Under the pieces are notes generated by a model. It did not search any database and was not told the origin of the DNA. It was given only the letters and a program-made list of their open reading frames with translations. A stretch of DNA of 64,000 nucleotides, from assembly GCA_002787235.1 (NCBI GenBank), contig PCWG01000015.1:62001-126000 (forward strand), read 5' to 3'. Source of the stretch: Nitrospinae bacterium CG11_big_fil_rev_8_21_14_0_20_45_15. GTDB taxonomy: Bacteria; Nitrospinota; Nitrospinia; Nitrospinales; VA-1. The translations under genes were made by a program, and so were the position numbers. Below are positions 28,282 to 36,554 of this stretch, in pieces. The stretch's first letter is position 1; each line of letters opens with the position of its first letter.

Positions 28282-30246
28282 CTAGGGCCCCGTTTTCAGT
28301 ATCTCCGTGGCTTTTTTCAGCGGAGCATGCCGTCCAAACATAATCAGCATATCGCCTTCAACAAATTTAAAATCTTCAACAGGATTAGCAGTGACCTCGC
28401 CACTGCGCACAACGGCAATCAGTTCCGCTCCGCATCTGTTTTTAATATCTGCGTTCTTCAATGTTTGACCGTTCGCCCAGGAATCTTCAACAACTTGGAA
28501 AGATTCCGTCAAACTAGCGGTAAGATAAGTTGAAAATTTCCTCAAACTTTCTGAGTTGAGGGAAAAACCACGCAACATCCCGTAGCCCTCCATTCGTACT
28601 AGTTCGATTTGTTGCTCGATGACATTATTGGGCATTCGAAACTCTCTCAAGACCCTGCTGAAAATTTCTATAGAAGTTTCAAATTCTTCCTGAATGACTT
28701 GATCGGCCCCCAAAGCCATCAAAGAATCCACCTCACTGCTATGACGAGCGCAAGCGATGATATGAATACCCGGATTGATTTTTCTCGACAATTTGATCCC
28801 CTGTTCCGCCGCCCGGTGATCCTTTGTTGAAAAAACAATCGCTCGTGCGTTTGCGATACCGGCTCTTTTCAAAGTCCCCCTTCGAGCCGAATCACCATAC
28901 ATAACGTTCATTTTTTCTTTGAGAGCTCTTTTGACTCTTTCACCATCAATATCGATGATCTGAAAAGGAATTTGCACTTCTTTCAATACCCGAGACAAAT
29001 TTTGTCCCACCATTCCATAACCCACAATAACCACATGATCAGTTAAAGAACTCACTCCAAGTTTAACCGCCTCTACTTTCTCACCCCTGCCAGAAAAGAA
29101 ATAGAAAGACAATTTTGAAGATGCCTGAATCATCAGTGGAGCCGTCAACATACTTAGAGCCGAAACAAAAATGAAGGTCTGATATTGGAGATCTGTCAAA
29201 ATTCCTTTGTCAGCACCAATTTTAGAAAGTGCCAATGAAAATTCACCTATTTGTGCCAAACGCATTCCCGCAATGAATGCGATACGAGGAGGATGGCCTG
29301 AAAATAAGGTAGCCAAAAAAGCCGCCAGACTTTTCAAAATAATGACGACCAATAACAAACCTAAAATTTGCAAACCGCCCTCAGCAAACAAAGTCAAATC
29401 CAGCATCATTCCTATCGAGATAAAAAAGATGGCACTGAAATAATCCCGCAAAGGCAGAATATCGAGAATGATTTGATGACTGTATTCCGAATCAGAAAGA
29501 ATCATCCCTGCAATGAACGCACCCATGGCCAAAGACAAGCCCAAACTCTGGGATGCCCAGGCCGTACCAAGAATGATGAGTATGACCGTCAACGTCAGAT
29601 GCTCTTGGCTTCCCTTACGGGCGACATATTCCAAAGCCTTGGGAGCAATCAATCGAGACACAACAACAATCAGGATCACCGCTAGAATAGAAAGGAAGAA
29701 AGCCCCGGCCACACCGGCCGATTCGACATCCCCTGAAATTGTAAGCAATGGCATGATCAACAAAATGGGAACCACTGCCAAATCTTGAATCAATAAAATA
29801 CCCACACAAATCTGGCCATGCGAAGTTTCAAGTTCTGCCGCTTCAGCAATCATTTTCATAACGATTGCGGTACTGCTCAAAGTTGCCAGTAAGGCAATTA
29901 AAATTGCCGCATTATCTGCAACACCCCAAAATCTTAAAATCCCGAAAGCTCCCAGAGAACCCAACAGAATTTGCAATCCCCCCGCCTTCAAAATTTTTGC
30001 CAGATGCTCCAGCAAACGCCCCAAAGAAAACTCAAGACCGACAACAAATAAAAGCAAAACAACACCGATTTCGGCCAGTTTTTCTACAGACTCAAGATCC
30101 CCCACTAATTTCAGACCGTAAGGACCAATGACCAATCCCGCCGCTATAAAACCCATCACAGAGGGCAAACGAAATCGATGAAATATTATATTGATCGGTA
30201 ACGAAACGACCAACAGAAGAACCAAATCATGAATCAAATCTTCCAT
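28282..30246 (-). CDS. CPA2 cation/proton antiporter with TrkA domains (KefB-like)
   Basis: 654 aa from ATG 30246, where the first membrane helix begins; an in-frame upstream extension to 30330 looks non-coding. About 12 helices (1-385) form the Na+/H+ exchanger domain (LLFVVGLEFS, SSTAIVMK, MGAFIAGM). A RCK/TrkA-N nucleotide-binding domain with HVVIVGYGMVGQNL (about 410-525) and a C-terminal TrkA-C domain (about 560-650) follow. It probably exports K+ or Na+ in exchange for protons under NAD(H) or ligand control. No KefF/KefG partner adjoins it. Confidence 0.93.
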   Translation of the reverse strand: MEDLIHDLVLLLVVSLPINIIFHRFRLPSVMGFIAAGLVIGPYGLKLVGDLESVEKLAEIGVVLLLFVVGLEFSLGRLLEHLAKILKAGGLQILLGSLGAFGILRFWGVADNAAILIALLATLSSTAIVMKMIAEAAELETSHGQICVGILLIQDLAVVPILLIMPLLTISGDVESAGVAGAFFLSILAVILIVVVSRLIAPKALEYVARKGSQEHLTLTVILIILGTAWASQSLGLSLAMGAFIAGMILSDSEYSHQIILDILPLRDYFSAIFFISIGMMLDLTLFAEGGLQILGLLLVVIILKSLAAFLATLFSGHPPRIAFIAGMRLAQIGEFSLALSKIGADKGILTDLQYQTFIFVSALSMLTAPLMIQASSKLSFYFFSGRGEKVEAVKLGVSSLTDHVVIVGYGMVGQNLSRVLKEVQIPFQIIDIDGERVKRALKEKMNVMYGDSARRGTLKRAGIANARAIVFSTKDHRAAEQGIKLSRKINPGIHIIACARHSSEVDSLMALGADQVIQEEFETSIEIFSRVLREFRMPNNVIEQQIELVRMEGYGMLRGFSLNSESLRKFSTYLTASLTESFQVVEDSWANGQTLKNADIKNRCGAELIAVVRSGEVTANPVEDFKFVEGDMLIMFGRHAPLKKATEILKTGP

Positions 30247-30462
30247 AATTGAATCTAAAAGTAAGGAGAAGTTAAAAGAATAATTTATAATGGGAACGAA
30301 CAAACAAAACACCTGCTCGCAAAATAACAAAAACAGTTCCTACTTACTACAGTATATAAAAATCAGGTTTTACAGCATTTGACAAACTTTCAATTTTTCA
30401 ACATCTGGCCATAAAAATGTAAGAAGAATCAGAAATCAAAAAAATAGAAGTAGGAGGCCAAA

Positions 30463-31563
30463 ATGCTTAAAAAAGTCACGACTTCAATACAAGCTATTCT
30501 CTTAGTAATTTTTCTCACCACCGTCTATCCAACTCTCAGTCAGGCTCAATCCGCAAATATTTCTGATGGCATGTCCCCACTTCTCGCGGCAAAATACATT
30601 CACTCCGTCATAGAAGCCAATCGAACCATTTATTCAGAATTGATCGTAGAACGTCTTGGAGCCACCATTGGTTTACCCGCGACAGAAAACTGGGAAAAAG
30701 AAAAAGCCTTGCCCCTGCCCGCCCAATTTCTCCTCAAAACGGCAGAGGACTCCAACGCAAAAGGCATTGGCATGCATTACCGTCTGATTAGCTTGTGGCC
30801 CATCAATAAAAAAAATGGACCGCAATCATCCTTTGAAACCAAAGGTCTCGAACATAATTTACAAAATCCAACGGAACCTTTTTCACAACTGATATCTGTC
30901 AATGGAAAACCATTTTTTCGAGCAATATTTCCAGACAAAGCTGTTTCAAAATCATGCGTGCAATGTCACAACAAACACCTTCAGAGTCCCAAGCGGGACT
31001 TTAAACTGGGCGATATAATGGGGGGTATAATAATCGACCTGCCCGTGGAAAAAACAGCATCGGCAAACAACAGCCCGTTGATTGCACCGGAAGTCGTTGC
31101 CGATTATATTCACTCCATTATCGAATCCAATCGAACCGTTTATTCAGAAACCATTGTCGATCGATTGCATAAAATGAAAATCGCCTATGCATCGGAAAAC
31201 TGGTGGGAGGACAATACTTTATTGCTTCCAGCACAATTTTTGCTCGACGCGTCGGATTTGATCGCCCAAAAAAACGTTGCGCTGGATTTCAAGTTGATCA
31301 GTCTATGGCCAATCAATCCACAAAACGGATCGGCCAATGAATTTGAAAGGAATGGACTGCAATACGTCCTGCAACATCAAACGAGACCTTATTTCAAAAA
31401 AACAACCCTCTCCAGAAAAAAGTTTTTCGAAGCAATCTATCCTGACTACGCGGTAACACCAGCCTGCGTCGAATGCCACAACCAACATCCGAAAAGTCCT
31501 AAAAAGGATTTTAAACTAGGAGATGTGATGGGAGGAATTTCTCTGTTCTTTACAATCAAATAA
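30463..31563 (+). CDS. tandem Tll0287-like (DUF3365) dihaem c protein
   Basis: A 366-aa exported protein: a signal peptide (cleavage near QAQ-SA, residue 29) and two copies of the Tll0287-like/DUF3365 domain (about 38-193 and 208-362). The copies are closely similar, with repeated AxYIHS-ANR/SNR-T-YSE, FKLISLWPIN and KxDFKLGDxMGG. Each holds one CxxCH haem c motif (Cys165-His169 and Cys335-His339). These domains are redox or gas sensors in other bacteria, usually single and attached to kinases; here they form a stand-alone dihaem periplasmic protein. A perfect AGGAGG lies before ATG 30463, implying strong translation. Confidence 0.9.
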   Translation: MLKKVTTSIQAILLVIFLTTVYPTLSQAQSANISDGMSPLLAAKYIHSVIEANRTIYSELIVERLGATIGLPATENWEKEKALPLPAQFLLKTAEDSNAKGIGMHYRLISLWPINKKNGPQSSFETKGLEHNLQNPTEPFSQLISVNGKPFFRAIFPDKAVSKSCVQCHNKHLQSPKRDFKLGDIMGGIIIDLPVEKTASANNSPLIAPEVVADYIHSIIESNRTVYSETIVDRLHKMKIAYASENWWEDNTLLLPAQFLLDASDLIAQKNVALDFKLISLWPINPQNGSANEFERNGLQYVLQHQTRPYFKKTTLSRKKFFEAIYPDYAVTPACVECHNQHPKSPKKDFKLGDVMGGISLFFTIK

Positions 31564-31597
31564 AAAGCAATCAAAGACTTTGTGGAGTCAATATCTC

Positions 31598-31972
31598 CTA
31601 GGCATCCTCAAAATAGGAAGCACCTGAATGCTCGAATTCTTTGATTTCCACTCTTCTGATTTGAGCATTGCCATTATTGACATGCGGCTTTAATGCTTCA
31701 AAAAGCCACTGTGCGATATTTTCAGCAGAAGGATTCATCTTGTCAAAAGGAGGAACTTCGTTCAAATTTTTATAGTCCAGAACCGAAAGAATTTCATCTG
31801 TCAATTCTCTTAACTTTACAAAATCGATTCCCAAACCAATTGCATCCAGCTCTTTCGCGGATGCCGTAACCACGGCGATCCAATTGTGGCCATGCAAATT
31901 TTCATATTTGCCGTCGTAAAATTTGAGCTGATGTGCGGCCGAAAATGTCGTGCGAATCGTTACTTCAAACAT
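31598..31972 (-). CDS. QueD/PTPS-family protein with altered active site
   Basis: A 124-aa protein of the 6-pyruvoyl-tetrahydropterin synthase/QueD family (COG0720). The zinc ligands His14, His27 and His29 (HGH) are present, as is Asp66. The catalytic nucleophile four residues before HGH is Tyr23 instead of Cys, and the catalytic His after Asp66 is Tyr67 (LDYKNLNEV instead of LDHxxLN). Normal QueD chemistry, making carboxy-tetrahydropterin for queuosine, seems unlikely. It follows bioA by 9 nt on the minus strand. I withhold the queD name because of the changes; it could be a paralogue with another pterin role. Confidence 0.85.
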   Translation of the reverse strand: MFEVTIRTTFSAAHQLKFYDGKYENLHGHNWIAVVTASAKELDAIGLGIDFVKLRELTDEILSVLDYKNLNEVPPFDKMNPSAENIAQWLFEALKPHVNNGNAQIRRVEIKEFEHSGASYFEDA

Positions 31973-31981
31973 GGTCTCCCC

Positions 31982-33334
31982 TCATTTTTCCATTACTGTT
32001 AAAATACTTTTGTGTGCAACCTCTACCAAAAAATCTATCTCAGCCGTTGAAATGGATAAAGGAGGCATAAAATAAATGACACTCCCCAAGGGACGCATAA
32101 ACACTCCCCTCTTCAATCCTTCCAAATAGATTTGATATCCCACTCTTTCTTCAAACGCAAATGCGGAGCCGTCTTTCTTTTGCAGTTCCACAGCCCCGAT
32201 CAAACCCGTCTGACGGTATTCGCCACAGTACTCCATCTTCTTCAACACGGCACATGAGACATTCAGTGCGGTGATTTTTTCATTCAATTCATTAAAAAAA
32301 TTGGGCTCTGCAAATATATTCATGGTTTCATTGGCAACAGCGCAAGCCAACGGATTAGCGGTATAACTGTGACTGTGAACAAACCAGTCAAGGTTTTCAA
32401 ATGTGCCATAAAAAGCAGAATAAATTTTTTCACTGGTCAAAGTGACGGAAAGTGGAAGATAGCCTGACGTAATGCCCTTTGAAAGACAAAGGAAGTCGGG
32501 TTGCAATCCATGCGATTCACAAACAAAAAGTGATCCGGTTCGCCCAAAACCAACTGCAATTTCATCGAAGATGGTATGGACATCCATCGACCTGCATGCG
32601 TCCTCCAATTTTTTCAAATAAATGGGTGGATACATTTTCATTCCAGCCGCCCCTTGCACCAGAGGTTCCACCAATACACCTGCTATGGCTGAATTCTGAT
32701 CCGTCAGCACCTTCTCCATCGATTCAAAACATTCGGCATGACAGGACTCACGGTTCAAACTAAAAGGACAATGAAAGCAATCCGGCCCCTCAACTTCGAT
32801 ATTACCAGCCAAAACATCTTCAAATTTTTTCCGAAATAAATCGATACCGCAAACAGACAAGGCTCCTAAAGTTTCACCATGGTAGCCGCCTTTTAAATAC
32901 ACAAAACGATTTTTCTTTTCTTTACCCGTCTGCTTCCAGAACTGCAAACTCATTTTCAGGGCCACTTCAATGGAGGTGGAACCATTGTCCGAAAAAAACA
33001 CGCGCTGTAAGTTCTCTGGAGTTCGCTCGATTAATTTCTTTGCGAGTTCAATGGCGGGACGATGCGTTACTCCTGCAAACATCACATGAGCCATCTTTTC
33101 GAGCTGATTTTTTAAAGCCGCATTCAGGCGTGGATTATTGTGACCAAAAAGGTTGACCCACCAGGAAGATATCGCGTCGAGATAACTATTACCTTCCGCA
33201 TCGTAAAGATACACTCCGCTTGCCCTTTCAATCAACAAGGGTGCGACCGATTCAATATCTGTCAACGGCGTGCAAGGATGCCAGACGTATCTGGAATCTG
33301 CGGAGAGATCAGGATTTAAAAAAATATCAGTCAT
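31982..33334 (-). CDS. bioA: adenosylmethionine-8-amino-7-oxononanoate aminotransferase
   Basis: BioA (450 aa) is the PLP-dependent class III aminotransferase that makes 7,8-diaminononanoate in biotin synthesis, using SAM as amino donor. Seen are the BioA-specific WHPCTPL start, SSWWVNLFGHNNP, FSDNGSTSIEVALKM, the GYHGETLGALS segment, the FDEIAVGFGRTG motif with PLP Asp, and LSKGITSGYLPLS with the Schiff-base Lys. It lies between thiO (18 nt) and the QueD-like gene (9 nt). No other bio gene is in the window. Confidence 0.95.
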   Translation of the reverse strand: MTDIFLNPDLSADSRYVWHPCTPLTDIESVAPLLIERASGVYLYDAEGNSYLDAISSWWVNLFGHNNPRLNAALKNQLEKMAHVMFAGVTHRPAIELAKKLIERTPENLQRVFFSDNGSTSIEVALKMSLQFWKQTGKEKKNRFVYLKGGYHGETLGALSVCGIDLFRKKFEDVLAGNIEVEGPDCFHCPFSLNRESCHAECFESMEKVLTDQNSAIAGVLVEPLVQGAAGMKMYPPIYLKKLEDACRSMDVHTIFDEIAVGFGRTGSLFVCESHGLQPDFLCLSKGITSGYLPLSVTLTSEKIYSAFYGTFENLDWFVHSHSYTANPLACAVANETMNIFAEPNFFNELNEKITALNVSCAVLKKMEYCGEYRQTGLIGAVELQKKDGSAFAFEERVGYQIYLEGLKRGVFMRPLGSVIYFMPPLSISTAEIDFLVEVAHKSILTVMEK

Positions 33335-33352
33335 GAATTTAATTTAAAAATA

Positions 33353-34462
33353 TTATAACTTGTAGCGGGAAGGTGAAAATTCAGAAATTTCTTTGACACC
33401 CGATTCTAAAATCAACCCTGCCATATAATCCGCCTGATTCGGTGTCTGAAGAATTCCATTCCTGAAATGCCCTGAGGAAATAAACAGATTTTTATAACGA
33501 CCGCTTTTCCCCATGATCGGCGATAAATCTTCAGGGGCAGGACGGAATCCCGTCCAGGTTTCCAGTAGCGGTGCCGATTTGATGCAGGGAACAATTTCTG
33601 CGGCCTTGTCGATCAAAGCTTGAATGGTTTCCTCTTCGATCGCTGGATCAAAGCCCCTGTCTTCCATCGTTGATCCTATGACATATCCCAATCCTTCACG
33701 CCAGGGAGCGATGTAGGTCAACATCCCGTGTACTGTATATTTCAAACAATTATCTTCAACAGCGACACGGCACATCTGCCCTTTGATGGGCTTGATCGGC
33801 AGGGAAATATTCAATATCTTTCCCAACTGCGCCGACCAACTACCTGCGGACAACACATAAATTCCACCTTGCACCTCACCCGCATCGGTCAACGTTGCAG
33901 TGATCGCATTGTCTGTGAGACGAAATCCTGTCACACTTTCATTCATCACAGAAACACCCATAGATCGCGATGCTTTTGAGAGTGCCGAATGCATTTGTCG
34001 ATTATTGACTTGTGCTTCTGGAACCCATAAAACTTTCCCGCAAGTTGTTGACAGTGCCGGAGCCTTTGTTCTGACTTCAGCAGGCTCCCATATTTCGTAA
34101 GGGATTTTTTGCGAATCAAAGAAACTGATTTGCTTGTCCCAACGCCCTTCAAAATACGCAGAAGGAATCAACGATCCTGCCTGTGAAAAATAAACCGACT
34201 CACCTGCCCTGTCCTCAAGCTCGCTTATGAACTTCGGATATTTTCCCAGAGACTCCCGACAAAATTCAAAAAATCGATCCGCTTTCTCACACTCTCCATA
34301 CGGAGCCAGCATTCCCGCCGCCGCTCGTGATGCCATCAACGAGTTTACAGGATCACCCAATACAGCTACAGATAAATTGGGTTTCAAGCATTTCAAACGA
34401 AAAGCGATGCTGAAACCGATCACCCCTGCTCCAATAATCACTACATCGTACTTACGTTCCAT
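33353..34462 (-). CDS. thiO: glycine oxidase ThiO (FAD-dependent)
   Basis: A 369-aa DAO-family flavoprotein. The N-terminal VIIGAGVIGFSIAFRL binds FAD; MASRAAAGMLAPYGE and the C-terminal TWTGFRPAPEDLSPIMGK and SGHFRNGILQTP match ThiO, which oxidises glycine to iminoglycine for thiazole synthesis of thiamin. Other DAO-family amine oxidases are possible, but this C-terminus is characteristic. It leads the minus-strand run thiO-bioA-QueD-like; no thiS/thiG is adjacent. Confidence 0.9.
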   Translation of the reverse strand: MERKYDVVIIGAGVIGFSIAFRLKCLKPNLSVAVLGDPVNSLMASRAAAGMLAPYGECEKADRFFEFCRESLGKYPKFISELEDRAGESVYFSQAGSLIPSAYFEGRWDKQISFFDSQKIPYEIWEPAEVRTKAPALSTTCGKVLWVPEAQVNNRQMHSALSKASRSMGVSVMNESVTGFRLTDNAITATLTDAGEVQGGIYVLSAGSWSAQLGKILNISLPIKPIKGQMCRVAVEDNCLKYTVHGMLTYIAPWREGLGYVIGSTMEDRGFDPAIEEETIQALIDKAAEIVPCIKSAPLLETWTGFRPAPEDLSPIMGKSGRYKNLFISSGHFRNGILQTPNQADYMAGLILESGVKEISEFSPSRYKL

Positions 34463-34557
34463 TTTTCAAAAACTTTCAGACCCGTTGATTAATAGATCAA
34501 TCTCTTGCAATAACTTTTCCAAAACAAAGTCACCGCATTGGAGATTTGAACACCTCA

Positions 34558-34584
34558 AGTTATTGACTCCTGCATACAATAACT
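34558..34584. repeat. 8-bp inverted repeat in the gap between deacetylase and thiO
   Basis: AGTTATTG (34558-34565) and CAATAACT (34577-34584), an 11-nt loop. It lies just past the end of the deacetylase gene and 96 nt before thiO on the minus strand; could be a weak terminator or an operator. An isolated extra CAATAACTT copy sits near 34508. Confidence 0.25.
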
Positions 34585-34592
34585 CGTGTGCT

Positions 34593-35663
34593 TCAAGTTG
34601 TGACAACCCTGTTGAATTTATTCAAAAGACCGGGAAGCATTCCATTCAACCATAACATCAAAGTTCCCGTGTCTTTACCATCGCGTTTTTCATTCACTGG
34701 GATTCTCGGCAAACGTTCCATACTATTTTTGTGTTCGCAAAAAATATTTCCAATGCGTGTGGTGGTAACCGTTTTAAAGCCACAAAGTTTCGCCATCTCA
34801 AATTCCCTATCCCCAGCTTCTGCACGAGAGCCGAAGGGATATGAGAAATGCTCCACATTTTTCTCGATTTTATTTTCCAGCCTCTTTTTAGATTCTGTTA
34901 TCTCCCACTCCACTTCGGCGTCAGGCAATTTACTGAGCGCATAGTGGTTGACCGTATGCGCCCCGATCGTGACCAAAGGGTCTGCACTCAATTCTCTGAT
35001 TTGTTCCCAGCTCAAAGCAAGCTCGTCGGTCTTCAAATGCAAGTCATCGACATAATTTTTGAACACCGCTTTGATACGATTTAAAGGAACTTTGCCTTCT
35101 TCTTGTGCTATGAATTTATGAATGCTTTTATACGATGATTCTTTTTCCGAACGATTTGAGCAAGCATAATGAATTGTCTGTCCTTCCCATTCAAACGTCA
35201 GCTCCTGATGATTCAAAACCAAATCTTCAAGCAGATACCACCATAGGATGGCACTTCTTTCTGGAAAACTCGTGGTCACATAAATCGTGAATGGAACTTT
35301 GTATTTTTTTAAAACAGGATAGGCAAAATTAAAATTATCTGCGTATCCATCATCAAAAGTAAATGCCACGAATTTCCGCTTCGCTTTACCTTCGTTTAAA
35401 ATATCTGCAACACGATCCAGAGAAACCAGATCATAATCGTTCGCCAGCAAAAATTGAATGGACTGTTCCAGATATTCCGGCGTTACTTCCAGACCTGAAG
35501 CACCACCCATTCGGGCTCGATTCTCATCAGGACAAACACGATGGAACATTAGAATACTACCCATCCCTGCATACCAGGGCCGAGTGATCCTATGTATCCC
35601 GGATGCCGCCAACAGCGGGAATACGGTCTTGATGACACTGCGCTGTAATCCTTTGATGTTCAA
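34593..35663 (-). CDS. NodB-type polysaccharide deacetylase
   Basis: A 356-aa carbohydrate-esterase-4 protein. Motif 1 is TFDDGYADN (Asp104/Asp105, metal and catalytic base), and motif 2 is HTVNH, the zinc His pair. It would N- or O-deacetylate a sugar polymer or lipid-linked sugar in the cell envelope. No clear signal peptide is seen, though residues 8-25 are hydrophobic. The start is TTG 35663 with AGGTGA just before it; the next in-frame Met is 34 residues on. It follows the GNAT gene by 8 nt in the ACP-FkbH-GNAT operon. Confidence 0.88.
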   Translation of the reverse strand: MNIKGLQRSVIKTVFPLLAASGIHRITRPWYAGMGSILMFHRVCPDENRARMGGASGLEVTPEYLEQSIQFLLANDYDLVSLDRVADILNEGKAKRKFVAFTFDDGYADNFNFAYPVLKKYKVPFTIYVTTSFPERSAILWWYLLEDLVLNHQELTFEWEGQTIHYACSNRSEKESSYKSIHKFIAQEEGKVPLNRIKAVFKNYVDDLHLKTDELALSWEQIRELSADPLVTIGAHTVNHYALSKLPDAEVEWEITESKKRLENKIEKNVEHFSYPFGSRAEAGDREFEMAKLCGFKTVTTTRIGNIFCEHKNSMERLPRIPVNEKRDGKDTGTLMLWLNGMLPGLLNKFNRVVTT

Positions 35664-35671
35664 AAATTCAC

Positions 35672-36526
35672 CTATATATTTAAGATCGGTAACTCTGAAT
35701 ATAAAGAATCAATATCTTTTGCCGACAGAGTCGTCGATTTAAACACCCGTGGATGAGGAAGCGGCCATGACAGTGATACAATTGGGGCACGCCCTGCAAG
35801 CCAACGACGATCCATCAGCACCGAAACGGCTTTGAGACTCAAGCACAGGCTGGCGGAAATGCGACCGGCAAATTCTATAAACACACTGATATTGTTTGTA
35901 TGATGAACTTGAATGAATGGAAGATTTTTACGAATGATTCGAGTTGCCAGAATCAGACAATCCCCCTTTGAGGTATGGATGTTAATTTTTAAAAGACCGA
36001 ATCTTTCATGATCTCTCCAAAGCCTTTGCGACTCCCCTGTTAAAGTTCCGGATTGAGTGTCGTTATTGATTTCAATTTTACATTTTTTTATCAACGCTCC
36101 GATGCCGGGAACGGGGGGAATGATTTGTATATGTGTTTCAAGATCCGTGAATCCCAACTTGCATGCGACCTTATAAGTTTCCAGCGAACAAGTGAGGATG
36201 GTGATCGTGTAGTCCTTCAATTTCAAAACAGGTGTGAGAAGAAACAAACTCTGATTTCGGTATCGATCTTCAACAACCCAACTCGACACATTGCAAAACT
36301 TTTCTTCCTTACCGTTCATCGTGCGCTTGCTGAACAGGAGAGCAATGAATCCTCCTATATGCTCACCATCGACCAGTACGTATCCTATATAGCCCTCACC
36401 ACTGTTCCAGTTGTCCTGAAAAAGAGTCTGCCAGTTATCTCTGGATAAATTTCCATTATTGAATTTTTCAAACAGAGGCAAAGCCTTTGCAAAATCTTCT
36501 GGAATCGCTTTTCTAATGACGGCCAT
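35672..36526 (-). CDS. GNAT-like acyltransferase domain protein
   Basis: A 284-aa protein with a GNAT-type N-terminal half (about 1-150: IRKAIPEDFAKALPLFEKFN, IGYVLVDGEHIGGFIALLF, YRNQSLFLLTPVLK, ACKLGFT). The C-terminal half (150-280) contains LATRIIRKNLPFIQVHHT and no motif I know. Context, next to an ACP and an FkbH-like protein, suggests it moves an acyl group from the carrier to a sugar or amine. The acyl-CoA pyrophosphate loop is only weakly kept, so an ACP donor is plausible. Gaps are 28 nt from FkbH and 8 nt to the deacetylase. Confidence 0.7.
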   Translation of the reverse strand: MAVIRKAIPEDFAKALPLFEKFNNGNLSRDNWQTLFQDNWNSGEGYIGYVLVDGEHIGGFIALLFSKRTMNGKEEKFCNVSSWVVEDRYRNQSLFLLTPVLKLKDYTITILTCSLETYKVACKLGFTDLETHIQIIPPVPGIGALIKKCKIEINNDTQSGTLTGESQRLWRDHERFGLLKINIHTSKGDCLILATRIIRKNLPFIQVHHTNNISVFIEFAGRISASLCLSLKAVSVLMDRRWLAGRAPIVSLSWPLPHPRVFKSTTLSAKDIDSLYSELPILNI

Positions 36527-36554
36527 GCAAATCTCTTAAAATGAGCAGGGAGCG

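Noticed and set aside
30379-30384. TTGACA as -35 for the dihaem protein gene
   Set aside because: No -10-like hexamer lies 16-18 bp downstream.
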